DNA of 14,686 nt. It comes from CALMFQ01 sp964495595 (GTDB taxonomy: Bacteria > Pseudomonadota > Gammaproteobacteria > Burkholderiales > SCOH01). This document shows positions 1-6,830 of this stretch, piece after piece (the first letter of the stretch is position 1; each line of letters starts with the position of its first letter). Position numbers and translations under genes: made by a program. Below the pieces are notes generated by a model. The model was given only the letters and a program-made list of their open reading frames with translations, did not search any database and was not told the origin of the DNA. The stretch spans positions 1 to 14,686 of the forward strand of contig CAZBWH010000076.1 of the NCBI GenBank assembly GCA_964495595.1. Direction: 5' to 3'.

Positions 1-2
1 GG

Positions 3-725
3 TCATATGACTTGCCACCGGGCAGGCTCTACGCACAGCCCTCCCGCTCTCTCCTGATACCAATCCTGCAGCACCCACCGTCTGCATTCATACCCGTCCA
101 CGTCCAGCGTATGGCATGCCGGGCGATGGGTGTGGCCGTGGATCATGTCGTGCGCATCCGGAAAGAGGCGGAACAGGTCGGCAACGGCGAGAGGGTTTAC
201 GTCCATGATGCTGGCAGATTTTTGCTGCTTGGAAGTTTCGCTTTTCCGGCGCATGTCTTCGGCAATCGCCTTGCGTACGGATAAGGGTTGCGCAAGGAAC
301 CGGGCTTGCCATTGCGGGTCACGCACCATGGCGCGGAACTGCTGATAGGCGGCGTCATCGGTGCACAGTGCGTCGCCGTGGGTGAGGATGGTGGGGCGGC
401 CGAATATTTCGAGGCGGAAGGGGTCGGGCAACAGAGTGATGCCCGTGGCGCGGGCAAAGGCGTCACCCAGCAGGAAGTCACGGTTGCCATGCAACAGGCA
501 GAGTTGTGGAATCCGCTCGGAGAGGCGGCGTAATTCGTCGACGATGCTGCTATTGAATGCTTCATCCAGGTCATCATCACCAGCCCAGTATTCGAAAAAG
601 TCACCGAGAATATACAAGGCTTGGGCGGCAGGAGCGGTTTCACGGCAAAAACGACGAAAGCGCGCTACGGTATCGGGCTCGTCTGCATTCAAGTGCAGGT
701 CGGAGATGAACAGGATCGGGGACAT
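3..725 (-). CDS. lpxH: UDP-2,3-diacylglucosamine diphosphatase (LpxH)
   Basis: A complete 240-residue protein, the usual length for LpxH. This peripheral inner-membrane enzyme hydrolyses UDP-2,3-diacylglucosamine to lipid X and UMP, the fourth step of lipid A synthesis. The calcineurin-like metallophosphoesterase motifs appear in order: SDLH near the N-terminus (D9, H11), LGDFFEYW (D42), HGNRDF (N81), THGD (H116) and HGHTHRP (H196, H198). Together they form the dinuclear metal site, and the GDFFEYW/GNRDFL spacing is typical of LpxH rather than a general phosphoesterase. The start ATG immediately precedes the first beta strand; the ribosome site upstream is weak (GAGC). It is the last gene visible in a minus-strand run, 102 bases after ppiB, with a hairpin between them. 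Proximity of ppiA-ppiB to lpxH is, to my knowledge, common in betaproteobacteria. Function is called from motifs and is close to certain. Confidence 0.96.
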   Translation of the reverse strand: MSPILFISDLHLNADEPDTVARFRRFCRETAPAAQALYILGDFFEYWAGDDDLDEAFNSSIVDELRRLSERIPQLCLLHGNRDFLLGDAFARATGITLLPDPFRLEIFGRPTILTHGDALCTDDAAYQQFRAMVRDPQWQARFLAQPLSVRKAIAEDMRRKSETSKQQKSASIMDVNPLAVADLFRLFPDAHDMIHGHTHRPACHTLDVDGYECRRWVLQDWYQERAGGLCVEPARWQVI

Positions 726-789
726 GCGTTTGCTCGGAAGGGCAGCAAGACGGCCGGCTGTTGCCAGACGGCCGCAAGGGGCAAAGGCA

Positions 790-815
790 CCGGCAGCAGC
801 GGAGCCTGCTGCCGG
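790..815 (-). terminator. 10-bp perfect hairpin between ppiB and lpxH
   Basis: CCGGCAGCAG and CTGCTGCCGG form a perfect 10-bp stem around a 6-base loop, 12 bases beyond the ppiB stop codon on the minus strand. The bases that follow in the minus-strand direction (TGCCTTTG) hold only a short T run, so it is a poor intrinsic terminator. It may instead be a processing or 3'-stabilising stem that lowers lpxH expression relative to ppiB. The stem is seen directly; its role is inferred. Confidence 0.45.
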
Positions 816-827
816 CTGGCGGTTAAA

Positions 828-1331
828 TCAGTCGACGATTTCAGCCTTGACGATCACAACGTCTTCTACCGGGACATCCTGGTGAAAGCCTTTGGAGCCA
901 GTCTTGACCTTTTTGATCTGGTCGACCACTTCGGTGCCTTCGACTACCTTGCCGAACACGGCGTAACCGAACCCGCGTGGGTCGGGCGAGCTGAAGTTTA
1001 GAAAGTCGTTATTGGCCACATTAATGAAAAACTGCGCGGTGGCCGAATGCGGGTCAGGCGTACGGGCCATGGCCAGCGTGTAGGGTTCGTTTTTCAGGCC
1101 GTTTTGCGCTTCGTTCTGGATGGGCTCGCGGCAAGGCTTTTGCTTCAGGCCTGGCTCGAATCCCCCCCCCTGGATCATGAAGCCGTCGATCACGCGATGG
1201 AACACGGTGCCGTCGTAGTGCCCGTCGCGCACATACTGCAGAAAGTTCTCGGCCGACAGCGGCGCCTTTTCCGCTTCGAGTTGTATGAGGATGTCGCCCT
1301 GACTGGTGCTGAGCTTGACTTTGGTGGACAT
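828..1331 (-). CDS. ppiB: Cytoplasmic peptidyl-prolyl cis-trans isomerase, cyclophilin type (PpiB)
   Basis: A complete 167-residue cyclophilin with no signal peptide, so expected in the cytoplasm, where it catalyses cis-trans isomerisation of X-Pro bonds in proteins. The cyclophilin signatures are clear: FHRVIDGFMIQGGG at about residues 44-57 (catalytic Arg R46, substrate-contact Gln Q54), then MART, HSATAQFFIN, and GFGYAVFGKVVEG. Length matches bacterial PpiB. The start ATG has an AGGA ribosome site 6-7 bases upstream. It lies 35 bases after ppiA, and the two proteins are close paralogs through the whole catalytic domain. One oddity is that the Gly-Gly-Gly of the FMIQGGG motif is encoded by an unbroken run of nine G (see findings), whereas ppiA uses mixed glycine codons there. 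Confidence 0.95.
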   Translation of the reverse strand: MSTKVKLSTSQGDILIQLEAEKAPLSAENFLQYVRDGHYDGTVFHRVIDGFMIQGGGFEPGLKQKPCREPIQNEAQNGLKNEPYTLAMARTPDPHSATAQFFINVANNDFLNFSSPDPRGFGYAVFGKVVEGTEVVDQIKKVKTGSKGFHQDVPVEDVVIVKAEIVD

Positions 1332-1366
1332 GTTTTTCCTTTCTGACGGGTGCTTACCCGTGTGGG

Positions 1367-1933
1367 TTACTGGCTGATGAGGGTGGCGTCTTCGATAACC
1401 ACCGGCATGCGCGGTACGTTTTGATGCATGCCGCGGTTGCCGGTCGGAACGGCGACGATTTTGTTCACGACCTCCATGCCGTCGACGACCCGACCGAATA
1501 CGGCATAACCGAATCCATCAGGTGATGGACGATTCAGGCTGCGATTATCGTTGACGTTGATGAAAAACTGGGCCGTTGCCGAGTTCGGGTCCATGGTTCG
1601 GGCCATGGCGATGGTGCCGACTTCGTTCTTCAGGCCATTGCCGGCTTCATTGATGATCGGCGCCCGAGTGGGTTTTTCGGTCATGTCGGCAGAAAAGCCA
1701 CCGCCCTGGATCATGAATCCGGGAATGACGCGGTGAAAAGTGGTGCCTTTGTAATGGCCAGACTTGACGTAGGCGAGAAAATTGTCGACCGTTTTCGGTG
1801 CCTTGTCCTGGTTGAGCGCCAGACGGATGACGCCCATGCTCGTCTTCAGTTCAACCTGAGGATCGGCAGCCCAACTGGTGACCGATGATGCAACCAGGGC
1901 AGCGCCCAAGGCCAGCTTGTGTAGCAGAGTCAT
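1367..1933 (-). CDS. ppiA: Periplasmic peptidyl-prolyl cis-trans isomerase, cyclophilin type (PpiA)
   Basis: A complete 188-residue cyclophilin with a Sec signal peptide (LLHKLALGAALVASSVTSWA, probable cleavage after SWA), so it should act on periplasmic proteins. The catalytic domain carries FHRVIPGFMIQGGGF, MART, NSATAQFFIN and GFGYAVFGRVVDG. I chose the ATG at 1933 over an upstream in-frame start at 2008. It gives a canonical signal peptide, has GGAG five bases upstream, and avoids overlap with the upstream transpeptidase gene, which ends at 1971. The gene sits between the L,D-transpeptidase (37 bases upstream) and ppiB (35 bases downstream), in the same transcription unit. The paralogy with ppiB suggests an old tandem duplication in which one copy gained or lost a signal peptide. 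Confidence 0.94.
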   Translation of the reverse strand: MTLLHKLALGAALVASSVTSWAADPQVELKTSMGVIRLALNQDKAPKTVDNFLAYVKSGHYKGTTFHRVIPGFMIQGGGFSADMTEKPTRAPIINEAGNGLKNEVGTIAMARTMDPNSATAQFFINVNDNRSLNRPSPDGFGYAVFGRVVDGMEVVNKIVAVPTGNRGMHQNVPRMPVVIEDATLISQ

Positions 1934-1970
1934 GCTTTCTCCGGAAAGTAATGGGGAAAAACCGGCGCGC

Positions 1971-3242
1971 TCAGGCTGCGCCTTCGAATACGATACGCCA
2001 GCGGCCATCCTGCAATGTCCAGTATTGGCGCTTGCGGGTACTGGACTGATCCTGGCGTTGGTCGAAAGTCACGACTGCCATCGGCAAGGGTGCGGGATAG
2101 CGCAGCACGCTGATGTTTTCAATCTGCAAGGCACGTGCCGGACTGCTGGCCAGTTGTTTGCGCTGACGTGCCGACCAGTCGCCGAACCGGCGGCCGTCGA
2201 CGGTGACTTCGCTGGCGTAGTGATTGAACACACGCTCGGGGTCGTTGGTAGCCCACGCCAGACGCCAGGCTTCGAGTTGCAGGTTGAGTTGCTTGCGTTC
2301 GAGCTGCCAGCGCTGCCGGTCGACCCATTCGATCCTGTCGGTGATCACCACCGGAGTAATACCGGTCTGCAACAGTGCACCGACCGTCTGCATATCCTGG
2401 TTGGTCAACACCACGCAGCCATTGCTGGCCAGCGGAGGACGGCTGTAGGTATCGCCGGGTGTGCCGTGCAGCCAGATGCCGTGGCCGCTGCGGCCATTGC
2501 GGCGATCCCATTCGTTGGGATAGGACAGTGGCCAGGCTCCGATGCCGAACAGCTCGGCGGCCTGGATACCCACCGAGCGATTGAGCTGCGCGCGCTCCAG
2601 CCGGCCGGTAACGAAATAGACCCCCAGCGGGGTGCGCTGGTCGCCTTCACGCGACTTTTCGTAACCTTTTTTGCCGATGGTGATGTAGTAGTCGGAATGA
2701 TAGCGAGGTACGCCGTTGTCGTTGCGGTAGACGTACAAACGCAGACGGCTGGTATCGACCAGCAGCGCATATTGCTGCGCCGGCGGCATTTGCAGCAGGT
2801 TAGCCGGAATGGCGTTGATTGGTGGCGGGGCTTCGTAGCGCGACAGCCGCACCACGGCTTCGTGGCGCAGGTCATTGAGCATCGACGCATCGGCGCCTTC
2901 GACATTGCCGAACGAGGCCAGCGGGCGGGTGCGGGCGAGCAACAGGTCGCCCTTGATCAGGTTGGCCAGCCGGTAGTTCGGGGCGATGGCCAGCAGTTGC
3001 TCGATGCGCGACAGGGCGGCATCCAGGCGGTTGGCGCGGATATCGCGGATGGCGCCGACCAGCATGGTTTCCGGCGTCAGGGGCAACACCCGGCCGACCG
3101 AGGACGCCCGGCCCAGGTCAAAGGGCAGGTTGCTCATCGAATTGGCCGGATGCGGGGCGACATAAATCACGCCGGCGACGCACGCCAGCAGACGGAGGCC
3201 GGACTTCAGCCGGCTACGGCTTTGCTGCTTTAAAGACCACAT
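1971..3242 (-). CDS. L,D-transpeptidase (YkuD) family protein with Csd6/NTF2-like C-terminal domain
   Basis: A 423-residue envelope protein. The N-terminus is basic then hydrophobic (LKSGLRLLACVAGVIYVA), a signal peptide or membrane anchor. Residues about 50-110 look helical and TPR-like. A YkuD catalytic domain spans about 165-300, including TPLGVYFVTG and the active-site stretch with H259 (WLHGT) and nucleophile C276 (SNGCVVL), 17 residues apart as in the family. The C-terminal ~115 residues form an NTF2/SnoaL-like domain of the kind found in Helicobacter Csd6. Family members make 3-3 crosslinks, trim tetrapeptides (L,D-carboxypeptidase, as Csd6) or detach lipoprotein from peptidoglycan. 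Which reaction applies here cannot be read from sequence. The usual SHGC is SNGC. It follows the TPR gene by 7 bases, so the two are probably translationally coupled; the ribosome site is weak. Confidence 0.88.
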   Translation of the reverse strand: MWSLKQQSRSRLKSGLRLLACVAGVIYVAPHPANSMSNLPFDLGRASSVGRVLPLTPETMLVGAIRDIRANRLDAALSRIEQLLAIAPNYRLANLIKGDLLLARTRPLASFGNVEGADASMLNDLRHEAVVRLSRYEAPPPINAIPANLLQMPPAQQYALLVDTSRLRLYVYRNDNGVPRYHSDYYITIGKKGYEKSREGDQRTPLGVYFVTGRLERAQLNRSVGIQAAELFGIGAWPLSYPNEWDRRNGRSGHGIWLHGTPGDTYSRPPLASNGCVVLTNQDMQTVGALLQTGITPVVITDRIEWVDRQRWQLERKQLNLQLEAWRLAWATNDPERVFNHYASEVTVDGRRFGDWSARQRKQLASSPARALQIENISVLRYPAPLPMAVVTFDQRQDQSSTRKRQYWTLQDGRWRIVFEGAA

Positions 3243-3249
3243 TGTCAGC

Positions 3250-4479
3250 TCAACGTCCTACGCGTTCTTCAACAATCAACCACTTGCCACCGTTTCTGGC
3301 CAGCACCAGCGTTTTACCGGTGGCCGTTTTCAGGCTGTCCGACCGATAACGCTGGGTGAAGGTGACAATGGCCCGGCCATCATCGGCCAGCCTGACCTTG
3401 GGAGCATCCACATCAACCTCGATCCGCTTGGGCCGCGAGATGCGATCGCGGCGGTTGTCTTCCCAGCTCTTGCGGCTTTCGCCCTTGGGTGGCTGGAACT
3501 CCTTGGCATAGTACCCCAGATATGCAGCCACTTTCTGGCCCGACCAGGCTCCCGCCCAGCCGTTGACGGCTCGCAGCACCTCATCTGCCTGAGGCGAATC
3601 AGCCTGCTCGCGCGACTTGTCTGCCGGCTTTTCAGGTGATTTTTCGGCCTGCTTGTCGGCCTGCTTGTCGGCCTGCTTGTCGGCCTGCTTGTCGGCCTGC
3701 TTGTCCTGTGGTTTGTCCGACGCGCCCCGCTCTGCCGGATCAACTGGCTTGAACCGGGGTTCGGTCACTGGCGCCAGGCGCGGCGCCACCGCAGCGACAA
3801 CGGCCGGGCGAGGGGCCACAGCCTGCGGTGCAAGGGCTACCGCTGCCGGGCTGCTGGCCGGCGACGGCCGCGATGCAGACACGGGCGGAGCGACTGCGGG
3901 CCGGCTGGCCGATGCCAGCTGGGCCGGGTTGGCGGCAGGTGGCAGCGGCGCAGCCTTGGCTGGCGATGCCGGCGCAACCTTGCTGAACAATTCGCGGATC
4001 AGGGACAGTTTGGTCAGTGCCGCAGCATTGGTCTTGTCCAGCTGCAATGCCTTGTCGTACGCCTGGCTGGCCATCTTGGCATAAATATCACCAAGATTTT
4101 CGTGCGCTACCGCGTAACTGGGATGCGTCTGGATCGCCAGCTCGAGCGCCTGCCGGGCCTTGTCGAGCTGATTTTGCGAGGCGTACAGCACCGCGAGATT
4201 ATTGTGGGGCTCAGGCAGTTCGGGATAATCCTCTGACAGCTGCGTGAAGACGCGGATCGCTTCGGTGCTGCGCCCCATCTCAGCGAGAATCAACCCCTTC
4301 TGGAACCGGATCTGGGCATCTTTCGGGTTGGCTGCCAGAAATTTGTCAGCCCGCTCCAGCGCCTGGCTGTACTGGCCCTGCTTGACCAGTTTGACGATTT
4401 CCTGCGGCTCGGCAGCCTGTGCGCCCGAAACGCACAGCAGACCCAAGGTCAACGCGGACAAAAGGTGGCGGAGAGTCAT
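3250..4479 (-). CDS. Secreted TPR protein with Ala/Pro-rich linker, DKQA repeats and Csd6/NTF2-like C-terminal domain
   Basis: A 409-residue periplasmic protein of unknown specific function. A signal peptide (LRHLLSALTLGLLCVSGAQA) is followed by three or four TPR-like helix pairs at about residues 25-165 (for example PHNNLAVLYASQNQLDKARQ). Next comes a long Ala/Pro/Ser-rich linker (about 165-255), a charged Lys/Asp segment with five exact DKQA repeats (259-278) and more variable copies, and an NTF2-like domain (about 299-409) ending KWLIVEERVGR. That last domain resembles the C-terminus of the next gene's product. The ATG at 4479 gives the signal peptide; the open frame extends further upstream but would bury the signal and cross the likely promoter. 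It is first in the minus-strand run. TPRs suggest a scaffold for protein partners, and the shared domain suggests a partner of the adjacent L,D-transpeptidase; this is inference. Confidence 0.85.
   Translation of the reverse strand: MTLRHLLSALTLGLLCVSGAQAAEPQEIVKLVKQGQYSQALERADKFLAANPKDAQIRFQKGLILAEMGRSTEAIRVFTQLSEDYPELPEPHNNLAVLYASQNQLDKARQALELAIQTHPSYAVAHENLGDIYAKMASQAYDKALQLDKTNAAALTKLSLIRELFSKVAPASPAKAAPLPPAANPAQLASASRPAVAPPVSASRPSPASSPAAVALAPQAVAPRPAVVAAVAPRLAPVTEPRFKPVDPAERGASDKPQDKQADKQADKQADKQADKQAEKSPEKPADKSREQADSPQADEVLRAVNGWAGAWSGQKVAAYLGYYAKEFQPPKGESRKSWEDNRRDRISRPKRIEVDVDAPKVRLADDGRAIVTFTQRYRSDSLKTATGKTLVLARNGGKWLIVEERVGR
3646..3705 (-). repeat. Five perfect tandem copies of a 12-base unit, in frame
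   Basis: Five exact copies of GGCCTGCTTGTC (plus-strand view) lie end to end inside the TPR gene and encode (Asp-Lys-Gln-Ala)5. The unit is a multiple of three, so copy-number change by slippage would lengthen or shorten the linker without shifting the frame. Degenerate versions (AEKSPEKPADK, DKPQ) flank the perfect block. Confidence 0.95.
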
Positions 4480-4517
4480 ATGTTGCGGCCTGGGAAAACG
4501 GTAAGATTGGAATGGGA

Positions 4518-4546
4518 ATTCTAACAAATCCGGGCGGGCTTCTCCA
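4518..4546 (-). promoter_or_regulatory. Predicted sigma70 promoter for the TPR-transpeptidase-ppiA-ppiB run
   Basis: On the minus strand, TGGAGA (4546-4541, 4/6 match to the -35 consensus) and TAGAAT (4523-4518, 5/6 match to the -10 consensus) are separated by exactly 17 bases. Transcription would start near 4511, leaving a 5' leader of about 32 bases before the TPR start codon. No equally good promoter is seen in the 7- to 37-base gaps between the downstream genes, which supports a common transcript. Confidence 0.55.
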
Positions 4547-4609
4547 TGCAAACACCGCGACCAGTGCGGAATGCCCGCCTTTATCGTAGCCAACTCTCGT
4601 AAAACTGCC

Positions 4610-4951
4610 ATGCCTGTTACCCTGCAAGCCATGCTGCTGCTGATCTGTTCCAATGTTTTCATGACCTTCGCCTGGTATGCCCACTTGCGCAACATGGCCA
4701 GCAGCCCCTGGTATGTGGCGGCCATCGCCAGCTGGGGGATTGCATTGTTCGAGTATCTGCTGCAGGTGCCGGCCAACCGGATCGGCTATCAGACGCTGAC
4801 ACTGGCACAACTGAAGATCGTGCAGGAGGTGATCACGCTGGCGGTATTCGTGCCGTTTTCCGTGCTGTACATGCAGCAGCCGTTCAAGCTCGATTTCGTC
4901 TGGGCCGGGCTGTGTCTGGTGGGCGCGGTGTATTTCATGTTCCGCAGCTGA
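4610..4951 (+). CDS. DUF486 / DMT-like small membrane protein
   Basis: A 113-residue integral membrane protein with four likely transmembrane helices: LQAMLLLICSNVFMTFAWYA, WYVAAIASWGIALFEYLLQV, IVQEVITLAVFVPFSVLYM and FVWAGLCLVGAVYFMF. The conserved block FEYLLQVPANRIGY and the C-terminal WAGLCLVGAVYFMFR are hallmarks of the DUF486 family, related to small drug/metabolite transporters. Its substrate is unknown and no function should be assumed. I chose the ATG at 4610; an in-frame ATG at 4571 would add 13 polar residues not usual for the family. It is divergent from the TPR gene with a 130-base gap, and glnS follows 76 bases later on the same strand. Family assignment is firm, biological role open. 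Confidence 0.88.
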   Translation: MPVTLQAMLLLICSNVFMTFAWYAHLRNMASSPWYVAAIASWGIALFEYLLQVPANRIGYQTLTLAQLKIVQEVITLAVFVPFSVLYMQQPFKLDFVWAGLCLVGAVYFMFRS

Positions 4952-4960
4952 GTGCTGTGC

Positions 4961-4990
4961 TGCACCGGTCCGGTTGGTTTCGGTTAGAAT
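4961..4990 (+). promoter_or_regulatory. Possible glnS promoter
   Basis: A good -10 hexamer, TAGAAT (4985-4990), lies 38 bases before the glnS start, in the gap after the DUF486 gene. The best -35 candidate at 18-base spacing, TGCACC (4961-4966), matches only 3 of 6 positions, so the promoter would be weak or need an activator. The same hexamer TAGAAT is the -10 of the divergent TPR-gene promoter. Confidence 0.35.
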
Positions 4991-5027
4991 CGCGGGTCTG
5001 TTTTCATTCCTTCCAGCGACAGCGCCC

Positions 5028-6719
5028 ATGAGTCAAGCTCCCAACGCCCCGGTGATCAGCAACTTTATCCGCAACATCATTGACGAAGACCTGGCCAGCG
5101 GCAAACACCAGAACATCGTTACCCGTTTTCCGCCCGAGCCGAACGGCTATCTGCACGTTGGCCATGCCAAGTCGATCTGCCTGAATTTTGGCCTGGTGCA
5201 GGGCGAAGCGCCCTACCCCGGCGTGTGCAATCTGCGTTTTGACGACACCAATCCGGAAAAGGAAAGCACCGAATACGCCGAGTCGATCCAGGCCGACGTC
5301 AAATGGCTGGGCTTCCAGTGGGATGGCGAAGTACGCTGGGCATCGAATTATTTCGACCGGCTGTACGCCTACGCCGAGGAGCTGATTCAGTCCGGCAAGG
5401 CTTATGTCTGCGAACTGAACGCCGAAGAAATGCGCCAGTATCGCGGCACACTGACCGAGCCAGGCAAACCCAGCCCGTTCCGTGATCGCAGCCCGGCGGA
5501 AAACCTCGATTTGTTCCGCCGCATGAAGGCGGGCGAGTTTCCGGATGGCAGCCGCACGCTGCGCCTGAAGATCGACATGGCGTCGCCCAACATCAATCTG
5601 CGTGATCCGGTGATCTACCGCATCCGCCGCGCCCACCACATCCGTACTGGCGACCAGTGGTGCATTTACCCGATGTACGACTACACCCACTGCATCTCGG
5701 ATGCACTGGAAGGCATCACTCACTCGCTATGCACGCTGGAATTCGAAGACCACCGGCCGCTGTACGACTGGGTGCTGGACAATATCAGCATCGGCTGTCA
5801 TCCGCGCCAGTACGAATTCTCGCGCCTGGAGCTGCAATACACCGTCACTTCCAAGCGCAAGTTGAACCAGCTGGTGACCGAAGGTCTGGTATCGGGCTGG
5901 GACGACCCGCGCATGCCCACCATTGTCGGCATGCGTCGCCGCGGCTACACGCCGGCCGGCATTCGCCTGTTCGCGCAGCGTATCGGCGTGTCCAAATCGG
6001 ACAACAATATCGGTATGGACGTGCTGGAAGGCGCGGTGCGCGAGGAGCTGGAAAACAGCTCGCCGCGCATCATGGCGGTAGTCAATCCGCTGAAAGTGGT
6101 GCTGACCAACTACGAAGCAGGCGTCACCGGCACCCGTAGCGCTGGCTTCCACCCGAATCATCCGGAATTCGGCGAGCGCGAAGTGGCGATTTCGAAAGAA
6201 ATCTGGATTGAACAGGACGACTTCAGCGAAAACCCGCCGGCTGGCTGGCAACGCCTGACGCCGGGCGGTGAAGTGCGGCTGCGCTACAGCTATGTAATCA
6301 AGTGTGATGATGTGGTGAAAGATGCCGCCGGCAACATCGTCGAACTGCGCTGCAGCATCGACCACGAAACACTGGGCAAAAACCCGGTGGGCCGCAAGGT
6401 GAAAGGCGTGATCCACTATGTGGCTGCCGAAGGCGCGCTGCCGATCGAAGTACGCTGGTACGACCGCCTGTTTACCGAACAGAAGCCGGACGGCATGCGC
6501 GACGCGACCGGCAACGAGATCGACTTCAAGACATTTATCAACCCGGACTCGCTCAGGGTCATCACGGCTTACGCCGAGCCGGCGCTGGCCAAGGCGCAGC
6601 CGGAAGATCGCTGGCAGTTCGAGCGGGTGGGTTATTTCTGTGCCGACCGCAAGGATCATGCGGCGGGTGGGCCGGTATTCAATCGCACCGTTGGCCTGCG
6701 CGACAGTTTCGCCAAATAG
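5028..6719 (+). CDS. glnS: Glutaminyl-tRNA synthetase (GlnRS)
   Basis: A complete 563-residue class I aminoacyl-tRNA synthetase that charges tRNA-Gln with glutamine in the cytoplasm; length is typical for bacterial GlnRS. The N-terminal catalytic domain carries the HIGH-type motif PEPNGYLHVGHAKS (HVGH at 43-46), followed by LRFDDTNPEKE, which is specific to Gln/Glu enzymes. The KMSKS-type loop is VTSKRKL (273-279), with Thr where the familiar enzymes have Met. GlnRS-specific blocks include YDYTHCISDALEGITHSLCTLEFEDHRPLYDW and the two-barrel anticodon-binding region from about residue 350 (RIMAVVNPLKVVLTNY, SIDHETLGKNPVGRKVKGVIHYV). The start ATG gives a normal N-terminus; upstream in-frame codons overlap the likely -10 box. 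A strong terminator follows 21 bases after the stop codon. Confidence 0.97.
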   Translation: MSQAPNAPVISNFIRNIIDEDLASGKHQNIVTRFPPEPNGYLHVGHAKSICLNFGLVQGEAPYPGVCNLRFDDTNPEKESTEYAESIQADVKWLGFQWDGEVRWASNYFDRLYAYAEELIQSGKAYVCELNAEEMRQYRGTLTEPGKPSPFRDRSPAENLDLFRRMKAGEFPDGSRTLRLKIDMASPNINLRDPVIYRIRRAHHIRTGDQWCIYPMYDYTHCISDALEGITHSLCTLEFEDHRPLYDWVLDNISIGCHPRQYEFSRLELQYTVTSKRKLNQLVTEGLVSGWDDPRMPTIVGMRRRGYTPAGIRLFAQRIGVSKSDNNIGMDVLEGAVREELENSSPRIMAVVNPLKVVLTNYEAGVTGTRSAGFHPNHPEFGEREVAISKEIWIEQDDFSENPPAGWQRLTPGGEVRLRYSYVIKCDDVVKDAAGNIVELRCSIDHETLGKNPVGRKVKGVIHYVAAEGALPIEVRWYDRLFTEQKPDGMRDATGNEIDFKTFINPDSLRVITAYAEPALAKAQPEDRWQFERVGYFCADRKDHAAGGPVFNRTVGLRDSFAK

Positions 6720-6740
6720 TCCCGCCAACTGCCCGACACC

Positions 6741-6766
6741 GCCCGCCTGCCCGGCGGGCTTTTTTT
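6741..6766 (+). terminator. Rho-independent terminator of glnS
   Basis: GCCCGCC (6741-6747) and GGCGGGC (6753-6759) form a perfect 7-bp all-GC stem with a 5-base loop, followed directly by seven T (6760-6766). This is a textbook intrinsic terminator. It separates glnS from the hybrid kinase, so the kinase needs its own promoter. Confidence 0.93.
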
Positions 6767-6793
6767 CGTCCTGCTCATGCAGCATGAATTGCC

Positions 6794-6799
6794 TACACT
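6794..6799 (+). promoter_or_regulatory. Possible -10 box for the hybrid kinase
   Basis: TACACT lies between the glnS terminator and the preferred kinase start at 6831, with no recognisable -35. If real, transcription would begin near 6806, leaving out the alternative ATG at 6777 and favouring 6831. The support is weak. Confidence 0.25.
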
Positions 6800-6830
6800 G
6801 AAAAATCCGCCATTTTCATTGCCTTGCCTC

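Noticed and set aside
1347..1360. Small stem CGGGT/ACCCG between ppiA and ppiB considered as a terminator
   Set aside because: The stem is only 5 bp, no T run follows on the minus strand, and the ppiB ribosome site lies directly after it.
1878..3233. 451-codon open frame on the plus strand opposite the L,D-transpeptidase gene
   Set aside because: It mirrors a well-supported gene, has no recognisable domain, and long antisense frames are expected in GC-rich DNA where stop codons are rare on the opposite strand.
4480..4776. N-terminal extension of the TPR gene to an upstream start at 4776
   Set aside because: It would overlap the DUF486 gene on the other strand, hide the signal peptide and run through the predicted promoter; the ATG at 4479 gives a standard secretion signal.
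5727..6785. 352-codon minus-strand open frame opposite glnS
   Set aside because: It is antisense to an unmistakable GlnRS, runs through the glnS terminator, and has no coherent motif.
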